The position numbers and the translations under genes were made by a program. From contig BCJX01000024.1 in assembly GCA_001600415.1 (NCBI GenBank), positions 118,040 through 182,039 on the forward strand: DNA of 64,000 nt, given 5' to 3'. Within the stretch, counting starts at the first letter, position 1; each line of letters opens with the position of its first letter. Shown here one piece after another: positions 1 through 11,222 of this stretch. The stretch comes from Pascua guehoae. Lineage: Eukaryota; Basidiomycota; Tremellomycetes; Trichosporonales; Trichosporonaceae. The notes below the pieces were generated by a model that worked only from the letters and a program-made list of their open reading frames with translations, was not told where the DNA came from and made no database searches.

Positions 1-1721
1 TGCACGCAACAAGACCCAGTCGTCCGCATGCGGCCCTCTATGGCGTCGTGTCCATCCAGAACATGTCCTCTCGTGTCTATCAGCACGTGAAGTGCAATTC
101 GCTCCAGTGTGATGCCTACCTATCGTGTCAACAGGCCGGGGTGGACGAGACGTGTGCGTTCTCTCCAGAGTGCATGGCTGCGTTCTCGCACATCGACAAC
201 CCGGATTCGACGTTTCACGCCACATGGTTTGCCACCGCCGCATCGGGGCCATGCGCGCCACGGATGGGGAAGAGAAGAGGCTGCAGCGCGGAGCGTTAGC
301 TGCAGACGATTCCGTACGATCCTTGCTGGAAGCATTTGAGCGACATGTTTGGCATGTTTATCCAACGACAGTTTGCAGGTTTGCACCGCCATACACTGAG
401 TTCTACGCCAAGTGCTACTCCCTCGATCCTGATATGGGTCCAGATGACCTGGCCATGAACATTCAAGAATGGACGGTAAAGTCTGCACCAATCCGGGTCC
501 ACATAACTGCAGTGTCGGTCCACCTGTGTCAGCCGAACCGATGGCCGATCATACGAAACGAGCGTGCGGAGTGAGACGCCAGGTTCCTCTCGCTTGACGA
601 ACCGCGCCGAAGTGGGCGACGAGCAGTTCCTGGACGGAAGAGTGTACGTAGTCTGGCGTTCGGTCTACAGCCATCTTGACTCCCTGTCCTTCGGAGACGC
701 CCTGGAACACACAAAAACGCACACCCTCATGCATAGAATGTACAAAGTGCGCCAACACGCCAATACCCCATAACGGCTCGGACTTTGTGAGCTGAGAACG
801 ATGGCAACGACGTCATATATGGCGACGCCGACTCCTGGCTCGTCATCACGTCAGAGCCCCTTACGACCATCAACCCTCCCAGTTCCGGCCCCTTGGCCAG
901 ACCCCTCAACCTACATTACAGCCCTGTTTCCCCTCATGCTCCTGCATGCATCACTGCATGGCCCGCCCCTTTCCCCGTGCAGTGTACATTTTGCATTGTC
1001 CACATGTCAGGCATTTTCTTGGTATGTTCTGGAAATAGTTGGGATGACAGAGCCGAGCTGGAGGCGAGTCGCTGTTGATGTTTCATCGTGCAAAGTTTGG
1101 ACCTGTCGCCTGTCGCAATCTTCGGTTTGAGCACGAAACAGGCCGCCCCTTGCTCAGACGCGCAACATGTTGGTATCCTCCTGCTGTGCATCCTGTCGGA
1201 AAGTGTACTAGTGATACATGCATGGCCTTCCTGCCATCTGCTTGCGACGCAAGGGCGTTAACCTGGTGGTGGGTAGAACAGACCCAGGCACGCCTCGCGG
1301 CATCGGAGTCCGGTCCGCGGCCCGATGGCAGGACGCGCCGCACTTTCCTTTTGCTAGTCCGCATTATCACCCCACCTCTGTTGCCGCGGGTATGCGGATA
1401 GGGTGCGTCACCTCAGGGGTAAGGACGACTACCATACGCTGGTGTTCACAAATCAGCCCCTCAGTTGCTTAGACAAATGCGTGCAAGTTTACGAACACTA
1501 TACGGAATCTGACAAAGGCTCGATGAGCACATGGTGACACTATCTCGCCCTGGAGAATCCCAGCAGAGGGAAAGGGCTGCATGCCTGGGCATCCCTGCGC
1601 CACTGGCAAACCTTTCCGTCACAATCTGTACACGATCATGTATCGTGTGCATCTAAACATGTCCTACCTGTGTCGTGCTTACTCAACCAACCACCTCGGC
1701 TCTATATTGCTGGGTCACCCT
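1..1721. other. No supported gene; intergenic or unresolved
   Basis: Short reading frames are present on both strands, but none shows a recognisable domain, a convincing exon chain or a Kozak-like start. The stretch probably contains flanking UTR of the gene ending at 1722 and perhaps the edge of a gene outside the window. I see no RNA gene or mobile element in it. Confidence 0.5.
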
Positions 1722-3890
1722 CTAGAAGTCACCCGCCTTGGCGTGACGCGGCGGGAGGGGCGGCGGCACAGCCTTCTTCTCGGCGTGGCGCGGAGGGAGG
1801 GGAGGGGGCACAGCCGCGCCAATGGCGTCGGGACGGGCAGCAGCTGCGGCTGTGTCGTCGTCTGCCTGCTCAGAGTACGCGGGGGGAGGGTAGGCGGGCG
1901 CAGACCCAGTCTCGTCCTCGCCTGCGATCGGGCGGTACGATGGACGCTGGGACCAGCGCGCCTCAATCTCACGCTGGGCGGCGACAACCTCGGGTGTAAT
2001 GTCCAATGGCGTGCCAGAGCCGAAGAGGCCGACGCGGGCCGGGGGCAGAGGCTGGAGGATGCGGTGGGCGAAGAGGTGCTGGCGCTTCTCGTAGTCGTGC
2101 GCCCTGTGTGTCAGCTGGCTGCCGACCGCCATGTCCCAGAGTCAATTAGAGCCGGGAGTCAAGAACGTGAGAGGAGACGTGATGGCCTCACGATGTAGCC
2201 CCGTGCACTACAACCCCGTCACAACACTCACCACATGGCGGCACCGACGCGGTTGGAAATGCTAAAGTAGATGCCAATAATCGGCAGGCTCTCGAGCAGA
2301 GCCGCAGCAAAACCAAACGCTGTCGTCAGTTCCCATTCGGCCTCCTCCAATGATCCAATCTCACCGCGGTAGGCCCACTTGCGCTCCTCGACCCAGGTCC
2401 ACACGTCGGATGTGTTCATCTTCTTCTGCTTGAAGTACGGACGGTGGAGGTACTCGGCTGTGCCAAGCGCACGCATTGCGGCAATTGCCAGTGGTGCGAG
2501 GAGGGGCAGGTTTGGCGAGAGCGGCAAGAGGATATCTTGGCGTCAGTCGGTGAATGTAGCAAAAGGAAGGAGGGGGATCGCGGCCGCTGTCGATACGCCG
2601 GGTGAAAAGAACCTGCCGTGATGAATTGCCCAGCATGTCATCCGCGAGCGGTCAGACAGCGGGACACCGCCTTTCGCTTTGTGCCACAGAGGCAGAACAC
2701 TGCTGAATCGCCAGCGGATTGTTACGTGGAGAGGCAGATCCCCATGACCTCGCACGCGACACTTGAGAGCTGTGGTTACTCACAGTTACGAATCACCATC
2801 TGGCACGGCCACCACAGCATGACTCGAATCCATTTTTCGGTGTGGTGATCGTTTCCCCACGCCTTTAGCTGCTCCCGAGTTGGGCGAGGAGGTTGCTGCC
2901 ATTCTTCGACATAGCTCTGGGAATTAGAACAAAGCCGATCACGGCGTCATTCAAATGTGTGAGGTACACGAAGCAAGGGAGGACAGAATCAGTGTCACGT
3001 TTACGGTCCCAACCGAGCACGGCAGGCGCCGCCGTCGGTCCTCGCATCTCGCCCCTCTATCAAACACGACACGCCCATAGCGCCACTCACCTGGCTCCAG
3101 AACTCTGCAGGCTTGCGCCGAGACGCTACTGTGAGGTTGTACGCTCGCGCTCGCGCGATACGGAGGTTTTTGCGCATGAAGAACTTGAGAATCGCGCCGA
3201 GCTGCGGGAGCAGCATGAGAACGTGCGTGTCTGAGGTTGGTCAGTTTGGTTCTTAACGTTTCGGAGGGAGGTAGGATGAAGAGTGGAGACACAAACACTG
3301 CAGGTCAGGGGATGAGGAGGTCGCCCCCGAGCAGGCAGTGTAACGTCCTAGAGGAGGCTGTTACCCGCCCAGTGGAGTGAAGCGTGAGCCAGAGACTCGT
3401 CGATCCCCGCATTGGTAGATCGATGACCCGTCGCTTCACTACGTCGACCACGAAGAATACTGTCCCACGCAGCGGAGCCGACTCTCACTGCCATCGTCAC
3501 CACCGGGGTGTCGTCTGACGGAGACCAGACGCTGCAGGTAGAGTGGTAGTTGCCCCTCCCCCCGTTGTTCCTCTCGCACACTCTATGTCTCTCCTCATCT
3601 CCCCCGTCTCTCATCCCAAGTGACTCACAAAACACCAGATCGACACTAATAGCCAATGCGCCAGTACCAATAACAACGCGCTCGCTGCGTCCGCGCAGCA
3701 CAAAGCGCTTCACGATCCAGTCCATAAAGTTCCACCCGAGGGTGGCGTACGCCGCGCCGACAATCGCGCCGCGGACGGCCGCATGCTTGACCTTGGCGAG
3801 CACGGGGTCGCGGATCGACGCGTCGGTGAGGAGGCGGTACAGGCCGATGACGGTGTAGGTCGGGGGCAGGGAGAGGAGCTCGGTCGGCAT
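1722..3890 (-). CDS. EI24/RRT8-like multi-pass membrane protein
   Basis: Five exons on the minus strand: 3890-3629, 3230-3091, 2916-2784, 2535-2232, 2103-1722. Phases agree and give about 406 residues. Hydrophobic stretches occur near residues 30-50 (exon 1), at VLMLLPQLGAILKFF (exon 2), at LLPLSPNLPLLAPLAIAAM and at AAALLESLPIIGIYFSI. The last is followed by SNRVGAAMWAHDYE, which matches the family signature ending in a conserved Asn-Arg and a His on a helix. Fungal relatives (RRT8/LDS1 type) sit on lipid droplets or internal membranes; that location is inferred here. The C-terminal 90 residues are proline-rich, with two near-identical PPPLPPRHA motifs resembling SH3 ligands. The first intron is 398 nt, long for this genome, so a small missed exon between 3231 and 3628 is possible. 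The start at 3890 is the first ATG in frame with exon 1. Confidence 0.72.
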
Positions 3891-3942
3891 CGTGGTGGAG
3901 TTGAGAAGGGGGTCGGGTGGGGAGGGAGGTGGGAGGTGTAAT

Positions 3943-4005
3943 GGGGGGGGGGGGGGGATTTGTTTGTAGGGGGGGGGGGGGGGGGAGAGGGGGGGGGGGG
4001 GGGGG
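3943..4005 (+). repeat. Three long G runs upstream of the EI24-like gene
   Basis: G runs at 3943-3957 (15), 3969-3985 (17) and 3989-4005 (17), separated by short spacers. The 9-nt word TGTTTGTAG occurs at 3961 and again at 4009. The cluster is 53 nt upstream of the ATG, so it lies in the promoter or 5' leader; the transcript would read C runs. Run length may be inexact in the assembly. Confidence 0.8.
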
Positions 4006-4017
4006 TATTGTTTGTAG

Positions 4018-4984
4018 TTGGGAGTGAGTGGAGATAGTTGGAAATTGCAAAGTAGCAAGAAACGGCCTGTGGACGTTTGGACGTTGCCAAAGAGGAATGG
4101 ACACTTGTCACCCCTCGAAAGGTCTGTGCGTTCGCAGCCAGCATAGCCGCAGCCACTGCGTCACAGAGTGGAGGTGGAAATGACGCGTACGGTGAGTGCG
4201 ATTGGTGGCCGCGATCGAGTTGCGGATGTTAGGGCCAAAGATGTTCATTACGGCCGCCGAGCGCGGGTGCTCCGTTGGTGCTGCATGTAGAGTAGACGCC
4301 GCAATCGGACTGGTGATGAGGCAGATGCATGATTGTAGTGTGCGAAATCAGAGGCCAAAATACCACGTACTCATTGAAAGGACCACGACCCCAACCGTGC
4401 ATCGTAGACTGGCTGGTGTGGAAAACGCACCACGACAGGCAGGCAGATCGTCATGTCGTCATAGTGTGATTCCAGGTGTGGCAGTCTGCGAGTCTGGTAC
4501 CTCCCCTCGCCATTCAGACTCTCACTCTAGCAGCATTGTCCACTTCTGCACGCACACAAGACTAGATACTGCATGTTGTCTGGTCCCTGCTAGAAGTGCT
4601 ACTCGTGGGGTGTGCCACAGCTCAAATCATCCTTCAACCATCAGAAGGCTACCATGAGCCCAAACACAGTGGTGTCCTTTGGAGGCGTGCAACGTGCGCA
4701 GTATTTGCCAAAGGTGCCACAACTGGGAAGCGAAGGGGGTTACCGTCGCAACGAAGGCTGCTGTGCCTACCCTCTTGTCGACGGTGTGCACATGACAAGC
4801 CTGCCCCCATGCACAGCGGCATTGTAATAGGGAACCTAACTTAATCCACTACCACGCCCCTGGACAGTGCTGACGAGAGGAACAATGCGCCACATGGGGG
4901 ATGGGGGAGGCAGCGAGGCAGGGGGGCGCAAGGTGACAACGAGAACGCTGATCATTGATCATTCTTGTTCGCGTTAGCCACTCT
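4018..4984. other. Intergenic, nothing recognised
   Basis: Mixed-composition DNA between the minus-strand gene starting at 3890 and the plus-strand gene at 5342. Short open frames (for example 4196-4657) have no domain or splice support. It presumably carries the promoter of the upstream gene. Confidence 0.5.
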
Positions 4985-5160
4985 AAAGGAAGCAAGAGAT
5001 AGGGAGGAGGGAGAAGGAAGGGGGTGGAGGAGGAAGGGCAAGGAAAAGGGAAGGAAGGACGAGGGAAGGAAGGAAGGTAAAGGAAGGAAGGGGTGAGGAA
5101 GGAAGGAAGGCATTGGCGGCATGGAGGAAGGAAGGAAGGAAGAAAGGATGGTGGGATGGA
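4985..5160 (+). repeat. Polypurine GGAAGGAA tract next to a core promoter
   Basis: About 170 nt made almost entirely of A and G, dominated by GGAAG/GAAGG units. It ends directly before the TATA box at 5164. Such mirror-like polypurine tracts can adopt unusual structures; no function is shown by the sequence alone. Confidence 0.8.
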
Positions 5161-5163
5161 AGA

Positions 5164-5170
5164 TATATAA
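5164..5170 (+). promoter_or_regulatory. TATA box of the orphan gene at 5342
   Basis: TATATAA lies 172 nt upstream of the start codon at 5342 and is followed by a pyrimidine-rich CTCTCT leader, a typical arrangement for a strong fungal promoter. Confidence 0.6.
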
Positions 5171-5341
5171 CCAGTCCACTTGACCATCTCTCATCTCTTC
5201 CATCTTCATCTCCATCCCAACTCGCTCTCTCTCTCCACTCTCAGCTCTACACGAGCAGCGCCCTCTCAACCACCACTCCTGGCCAACTCCAATCCCCCCC
5301 AGCCCCCGACAAATTCCCTACCTCCCACGCACCTCACCACC

Positions 5342-6394
5342 ATGCGCATCCGCCCGGCCAACGGCGGCACCCTCCCCAACCCCGAGGACCCTCCCGCGCT
5401 CGCGCCGACCGACGTCTATGCCGAACTGGCCACACCCCCCGCTATCCCTTCAACCCCGCCTGTCGAGCAGGCAGTGGAGGACGAGACGCCCACACCAAAG
5501 GACACAACCACAACCCCCACAGCAAACCACGACAAGGTGGTCGACCTCGACCCCGCCGCCCTTCCCTCAGAGGGTACAACCCCCGTGGCCACAAAGGACA
5601 ACAACAACAAGGCCGACATCCCCACCGTTCCCTCGGGCGAACCCACCCTCTCCACCCCAACGAACAAGATGACCGACCTCGCCGCGCTCGCCTCCCACGC
5701 CGCAGGGACAGTCTCGACCGACGTCCAGCTCACGGCCAAGGATCCCAAGCTCGCCAAGCTCGCCGGCGCAATCACACTCAACAGCGCCAACATGACCGAG
5801 ATCACCGGGCTCGCCGCGGCGCTCGCGGCCCAGAAGGCCGAGATGGCCGAACGCGCCTTTACCCTCGACTCGCTCCTCCACACGTTCACAAAGGCGACGC
5901 CCGACACGATCTCCGATACGATCGCGAGCCTGGCCGAGGATATCCGGGAACAGCGCTGTTTCCTCCTCCAAGTGCAATACGACGCACTTGCTCGCAAGCC
6001 ATACATCCCGGCCGAGGATCACCCGGACGGCCACAGCACGATCGACCAGGACCGTATTCTCCTCACGCATAGCTGCACCGACGCCCCGAACGACCTTGAG
6101 CCCCATGACGACCTGACCGAGAATGCATCTACCAAACACTACTTGCTCTCGCGTTTCGACCGTCTCGCGCACGACACGCTCGCTCTCTGCACCATCCGGC
6201 CGACCACCAAGGACCCTCGGGCCACGCCAGCCCGCGTGCGCTTCCAGAACCCCCATGGCCCGGTCACCAAGCCGTCCCTCGGAGTCACCGCCATCGTCTG
6301 CGCTGTTTTGGCCAGCTGTGTCCTCGTGGCTGCCAGTACGTGGATCGTCAACGCGGTCGAGTCGGTCCTGCCGTGCATGCCGTGCGTGCAGTAG
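5342..6394 (+). CDS. Orphan protein with C-terminal membrane segment
   Basis: Single exon, 350 residues; the start at 5342 has a good context (CACCACCATGC). I recognise no family. Residues 1-130 are Pro/Thr/Asp-rich and look disordered. A middle part (about 130-250) is helix-prone, with alanine-rich stretches such as ITGLAAALAAQKAEMAE. Near the C-terminus (about 312-336) is one strong hydrophobic segment, VTAIVCAVLASCVLVAASTW, followed by a short tail ending CMPCVQ, so the protein may be tail-anchored. Cysteines beside the membrane segment could be lipid-modified; that is speculation. The absence of introns contrasts with neighbours. A TATA box and pyrimidine-rich leader suggest strong or inducible expression. 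Confidence 0.75.
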   Translation: MRIRPANGGTLPNPEDPPALAPTDVYAELATPPAIPSTPPVEQAVEDETPTPKDTTTTPTANHDKVVDLDPAALPSEGTTPVATKDNNNKADIPTVPSGEPTLSTPTNKMTDLAALASHAAGTVSTDVQLTAKDPKLAKLAGAITLNSANMTEITGLAAALAAQKAEMAERAFTLDSLLHTFTKATPDTISDTIASLAEDIREQRCFLLQVQYDALARKPYIPAEDHPDGHSTIDQDRILLTHSCTDAPNDLEPHDDLTENASTKHYLLSRFDRLAHDTLALCTIRPTTKDPRATPARVRFQNPHGPVTKPSLGVTAIVCAVLASCVLVAASTWIVNAVESVLPCMPCVQ

Positions 6395-6741
6395 CTCGAC
6401 ACGATCGACACGCCTGCCTCGCAGCCGCACACGCGCTACGCATAGATAACAGGTCACCACCAACGACCTCTAACCATGCGGACAGCTCGCCACACTTCAA
6501 CCACTCCATGACGTCCCCTCCACACAGGAGGACGCAAGCCGTCACACCATGTAGCACACAACCTATCCGTACCTCATGCACAAGATGTGCCCTGTTGCAG
6601 AATTAGTCCAACCACCAACCAAGCGTTACCCGCCAGCTGTCCGTGCCAACGTGAACCACTCTTGCAACACTACACAACGACACTGCATGCGAGATCGATC
6701 CCACCTAAATGCCACATCCATACCTAGTCTAGCCGTAAATC
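6395..6741. other. Convergent 3' intergenic region
   Basis: About 350 nt between the stop of the orphan gene and the stop of SLA1 on the other strand. It should hold both 3' UTRs. No gene or terminator hairpin is evident. Confidence 0.6.
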
Positions 6742-9700
6742 CTAGTACCCGCCGCCGAACGGGTTCTGCTGCTGACCCCAGCCCATCTGGCCCATCTGCG
6801 GGTTGTAGCCCGTCATCTGCGGCGGCATCATCCCACCGCCCATGCCCATCGGCATGCCCGTGCCCTGCATCTGCATGCCAGGCATGCCTGTCGCCTGCGG
6901 GTACATGCCGGTTTGCTGCGGGTACATGCCCGGCGCGCCGTTGTAGCCCGTCGTGAGCGGGCGCAGGGCGTCGTATTTGCCTGTGGGTCAGAGTGGTTCG
7001 GCACTGCCTCGCTGCACTCTCACCTGAAGGCTGGGGGTTCTGCCCCTCGTCCTTTGTAAAGTCTGTGCGCTTCATGGCCGAGAAAATGTTGGACGGGGCA
7101 AACTTGTCGTCGCCACCCGCGCCCGTCGGCTGCGGCACCTGCGGCGGCGGGGGCATGTTGGCAATAGAGTTAAAGACCGTGTTCTGCTGCTGCTGCTGCT
7201 GGGGGTATCCGCCAAAGCCAGTGTACGCTGGGCATTAGTACAACCAGCTTGCGAGTGAAAGTGAACAAAAGACTTACCCGGCTGCATCGCCTGTTGCTGG
7301 AACCCAGGCTGGTATCCTTGCATGCCCGTTGCCATGGGCTGCTGGAAGCCAGTGGCCTGGGGTGCCATGCCGCCCGAAAAGCTGCCAGCGCGTGTGGGGA
7401 CAAACATGCCCGTCACGGAGGGTTGCAGAGGGTTGAGAAGACCCTCGTTCTGCTTGACTGGCGCAAGCGGCCCGCGAGGCGCGTTCAGGTCCACTGCAGG
7501 TGGTTGTTGAATCTGCGGCACCTGTTGCTGCTGCTGCTGTTGTTGCTGCTGGAGGTGTGACATGGGAGCGGTGGTGTTGGCTGCGCCGAGGCCATAGCTC
7601 GACGGTGGGGGCAAGCTCGGCTGCGGGGGCATAGACGTCGCCCGCGTCAGCGTACCCTGCTGTGCTGCCTGTGCCAGCTCAGGGTTGGGCGCGGGGACGC
7701 CGGTGCTGGCGGGGCGCAAGGCCTGAATCTGGGCAAGAAGGGCGTCAGTCCCACCGTTTGCTGACGGGGGCGACGCCGTGGCAGGTGGGGGTGTGGGTTG
7801 CGCAGGCGGCGGTGCCGGCGACGTGGGCTTGGCGGCAGGCTTGATAGTCCAAGCGTCATCGTCAAAGCCAGACAGGAGGTTTTTCGCTGGCTCCGGCTCG
7901 GCGGCCTTGGGCGGCTCCTTCTTCTCTTCGGGCGGGGGCGAAACAGTGACAGGCGGAGTAGGCTTGCGCTCAGGCTCGAGTGGCGTGAGGGATACCTTGG
8001 CAAGCTGGTCGGAAGCAACTGCGAGCGCCGCTGCTTCGACGGTGGCTGGAGCTGTAGACGCCTTGCGCTCGGGTCGTCCGCGGCGCGTATTGTTGGCCAA
8101 CTTGCCGTCGGCGTTGGTGAATAAACCAGGAGGGGGGGCCGGCGCGGGACCCTTGGCACCACTGTTCTCGTGCTCTTGCAGCTTGCGGGCATACTCTTCG
8201 TCCGCGGTGAGCTGCGCTTCCTGCTCGGGCGTCTTCTTGCCGTACCGTCCCTTGATGACCTTGTTGACGCGAATGACATCACCCTCGCGCAGACCGAGCT
8301 TGCGCATGGTGGCGGGGTCGAGGTCGGCCAGAATGGTCTCGTCGATACGGTCGCGCTCAAAGTTGGCCGTGTAACGGGTGCAGTCGTCCATCTGACATCC
8401 GGCGTCGAGGAAGAAGGCAAACCAGTCGAATGCTGGCTTGCGTGGCTGCTGGGGCCGCGGCTCACGGCTCTCGCGCGGCTCACGCGACTCACGCGGGTGA
8501 CGCTCTGAGCGGTGGTGGGACTCATTGCTGAGTGTCTGCGACGGCTTGCGCGGCTGCTTTCCGAGTGGAACGTCATCGTCGTCGATAGACTGTTGACGGC
8601 GACGCTGCATTTGCTTGCGAACCAGGTTGACGTCCTCGGGCGACATTTTCTCGAGCGGTACCTCGATGATGACACCGTTCATCTTGTGCAGACGCAGCTT
8701 GTTGCCGCTCATTCCCAGGAATTCGGCCTCAACCTTGAACTGGCCAGTGCGGTCACTCCACACACGGGTCCGGTTCGGGTTGGGTTCTGTTGTCAGTACG
8801 TTTCCGTGTCTTGTCGTGCTCACTAGGCCGGTCCTCCTTGGGGGGTTCTGGCGCATTCTTGCCCCTGCCGCTTGGCAGGCTCCGTGCAGCCTTGTTGACG
8901 TCCTGCGCCGATGGACGCTTGGACACCTCGGGAGGCTCCCTGCTCCGGGCCTCTTCACGCCTGGTTGTCAGCAGTCGTCACATGTTGGTCAATGCTTACT
9001 TTTGCGCCCGACGGCGCTGCTCCTCGTCGTGTCGAGACGCCCTGTGCTCACGCTTTGCGCGTTCCTCGAGCTCAATCTGCTCGGCCAGCTCGCGGTCGGC
9101 GGCCTCCTGGGCCTCGCGCTCACGAGCCGCACGCTCAATAGCACGCCGTTGCTCAGCCTTGCGTTCCTCTGCCTTGCGTGCCATCTCGACATCGGCGGCA
9201 GCCGCGGCAGCAGCCTCCTCATGGGCGCGGCGGCGTTCGGCCTCCTCGTCGTGGCCGTTCGAGACCGGGCTCCCGCTAGCCCCAAGCTCGACGTATTGCG
9301 CAGGAACGACACCCTCCTGTCCTCTAGAGTTGCGAACAAGCCACCACTCGTCGTTTTCCTTCTCAACGACAGTGAGCTGCTCGCCCTCGACCACAGTGAG
9401 CTCGTCGTCGCCGCCCGCGTCAAAGTCGTAGAGAACGACGCAGCTCTCTTCGCGCCTGGCAGCAGGTGGCGCAGCGGGAGGCATAGACCTCTGTGGCGGT
9501 GGCAAAATCTCTGTGGGAGCGTCCTCTGCCCAGCGCACCGATTTGGTAGGGGGGTGTTCAGCCGGCGGCGGAGTCACCGCCTCTTCCTCGTCCTCCTCTT
9601 CGTCGTCAGAGGGTCCTGCAGGCGCCTCGTTGGCGACCTCGAGTGCCTCGCCGGCTGCCGCCTTGCTCAGCTCGAGCTTTTCGATAATGGCCGTGGACGT

Positions 9701-10591
9701 CTTGGAGCTGCCCGTGTTGAACTGCAGGGGCTGACCCATGCCCGCAATCGTGAGCGACAGGACCTTGGACGACGGCTGCTCGAGCGCCTGGAGATCGGTA
9801 ATGGGGTGCTGCTTGACTGGTGCCTGGGGGGGTTAGTACAACTTGCGAAACAGCACGGCCCACCTTGTCCGTGTCAGAGGCAAAGAAGATGGTGCCGCTG
9901 CCGACGCCCAGAGTGCCCTTCTTCTTCTTCTTGCCGTCGAGTTGGGAGACTGGCCACGTCTCCACCTTGTCCTTTGTCTTTAGCTCGCGTTGGCGAGCCG
10001 CGATGACACGCTGGCGCTCCTCCTCCTCCTCGGCGGCCCGCTGCGCCTCGATTTCGGCTGCGGAGGGAGCATGTCCCGCACCCGCGGCATCGAGCTCCTC
10101 GCAGTAGTTGCGGGGCACAAAGCCCAGCTTGTTGGTGCCGTCAATCTGCACAAGGACCCATTCATCCTCGTCCGCATAGACGTGCAGGACAGCGTCCTCG
10201 TCCATCGACAACTCCTCGGGAGAAGTGGACTCATATGCAAAGAGCGCCCTCGTGTGGCCGACTGGAGGGACCTGGTGTCAGACCTAGACCAGACCGGATT
10301 ACGACCTACCTCCTCGACGTAGGTCTTAGGAATGAGACCGACGGGGCCGTCGGTACCGTTTTGGTCGCCCTTGAGCTTGGCCTTCCACCATCTGTTTGTG
10401 GTTGAGACAATGTCGAGGTGGAGGGAAAGGAGGCACGGTCAGCATGAGATCTCGGGTACAGCTGGTCGCACTCACTCGTCATCTGCCTTTTCTATGATGT
10501 AGAGTATCTGGTTCTCGGCAAACGAAATCTCATCTTGGGGGTCCTGGGCTGTATAGTCGTACAGCGCCTTGGCGACGCCGACATAGGCCAT
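6742..10591 (-). CDS. SLA1: Actin cytoskeleton-regulatory endocytic adaptor Sla1
   Basis: Eight exons: 10591-10476, 10391-10310, 10271-9864, 9823-9000, 8960-8824, 8786-7278, 7227-7024, 6980-6742. All phases agree; about 1172 residues. Order of parts: N-terminal SH3 (about 5-64, ALYDYTAQDPQDEISF), second SH3 (72-126, ALFAYESTSPEELSM), a third SH3 (about 326-380, VLYDFDAGGDDELTV), a charged Glu/Arg/Ala helix (385-470), the SHD1 domain (about 524-580, with RVWSDRTGQFKVEAEFLG), a SAM-like SHD2 (about 640-705, DWFAFFLDAGC), a proline-rich region, a polyglutamine run, and C-terminal TG(M/F/Y) repeats of the kind phosphorylated by Prk1-type kinases. Sla1 links cargo carrying NPFxD signals to clathrin coats and the Arp2/3 activator Las17 at cortical actin patches. 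Domain order and starting SH3 match the yeast protein, so the identification is firm. Confidence 0.95.
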
Positions 10592-11222
10592 GGTGGCAGT
10601 GTGTCAATGGGTGGTGGGCCGAGCGAGGTAGCGACTGGGATGGGGCTGCGATGCGATGCGAATCAGGGGGGTCACCGGTGGCGCCGAGTGGATGGGTCGG
10701 ATAGCAATGGTATCGCTAGGGAAAGACTGTGTGTAGATTTGGTATGGGAAGCAACAAGGAAGTGGATACCAGAGACAGGATGCTGAGGGGATTGATTGAT
10801 GGGTCGATTCGAGGTAGAGGTTGAACGACGACGACATGTGCAGACTGACGGGGAGACCATGGACCATGAACCATGCTGGCCCGAGCGGGGCTGACCCCCG
10901 ATCCGATCACCCAGCACCCAGGCCATGCAGGCCACCCACCCCCCTTGCCCCGCACACTGCGTACACTGCGTACTGCCAGGACGACAGGCACATGGCACAC
11001 GGCTGCGCGCCCTGCCTCGCTTCCTCCATGGCATCCATGGGCGGTGGGTGAACCTGCCATTGTGGCTGACCAGGGTCGGGCCGTTTGATATTAAAAGGGG
11101 GGGGATCGGACAATGTCATGCACACCCGACTGCCAAGACCCGGCCCATCCACTGCCATCCATCTCCTCCATCCATGTCCTCAACTGTGAACCGCCTCTCT
11201 TTCCCATTCCCCATCTAACGCC
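10592..11222. promoter_or_regulatory. Divergent promoter region, SLA1 / RMD1
   Basis: About 630 nt between two start codons on opposite strands. An AT-rich element, GATATTAAAAG at about 11087, lies 130 nt before the RMD1-like start and could serve as its TATA-like element. No other feature was recognised. Confidence 0.5.

Noticed and set aside
125..574. 149-codon plus-strand frame near the left edge
   Set aside because: No domain or coherent splice partner; an overlapping frame of similar size runs on the other strand.
3348..4058. Proline-rich N-terminal extension of the EI24-like protein
   Set aside because: The proline codons come from the C runs opposite the G tracts; the natural start is the ATG at 3890 after those runs.
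5113..6072. 319-codon open frame on the plus strand
   Set aside because: Arg/Pro/His-rich shadow frame of the orphan gene at 5342-6394; begins inside the polypurine tract.
8615..10006. 463-codon open frame on the plus strand
   Set aside because: It is antisense to SLA1 coding exons, has Leu/Arg/Ser-biased composition, and spans two SLA1 introns; the minus-strand SH3 and SHD1 exons explain the DNA.
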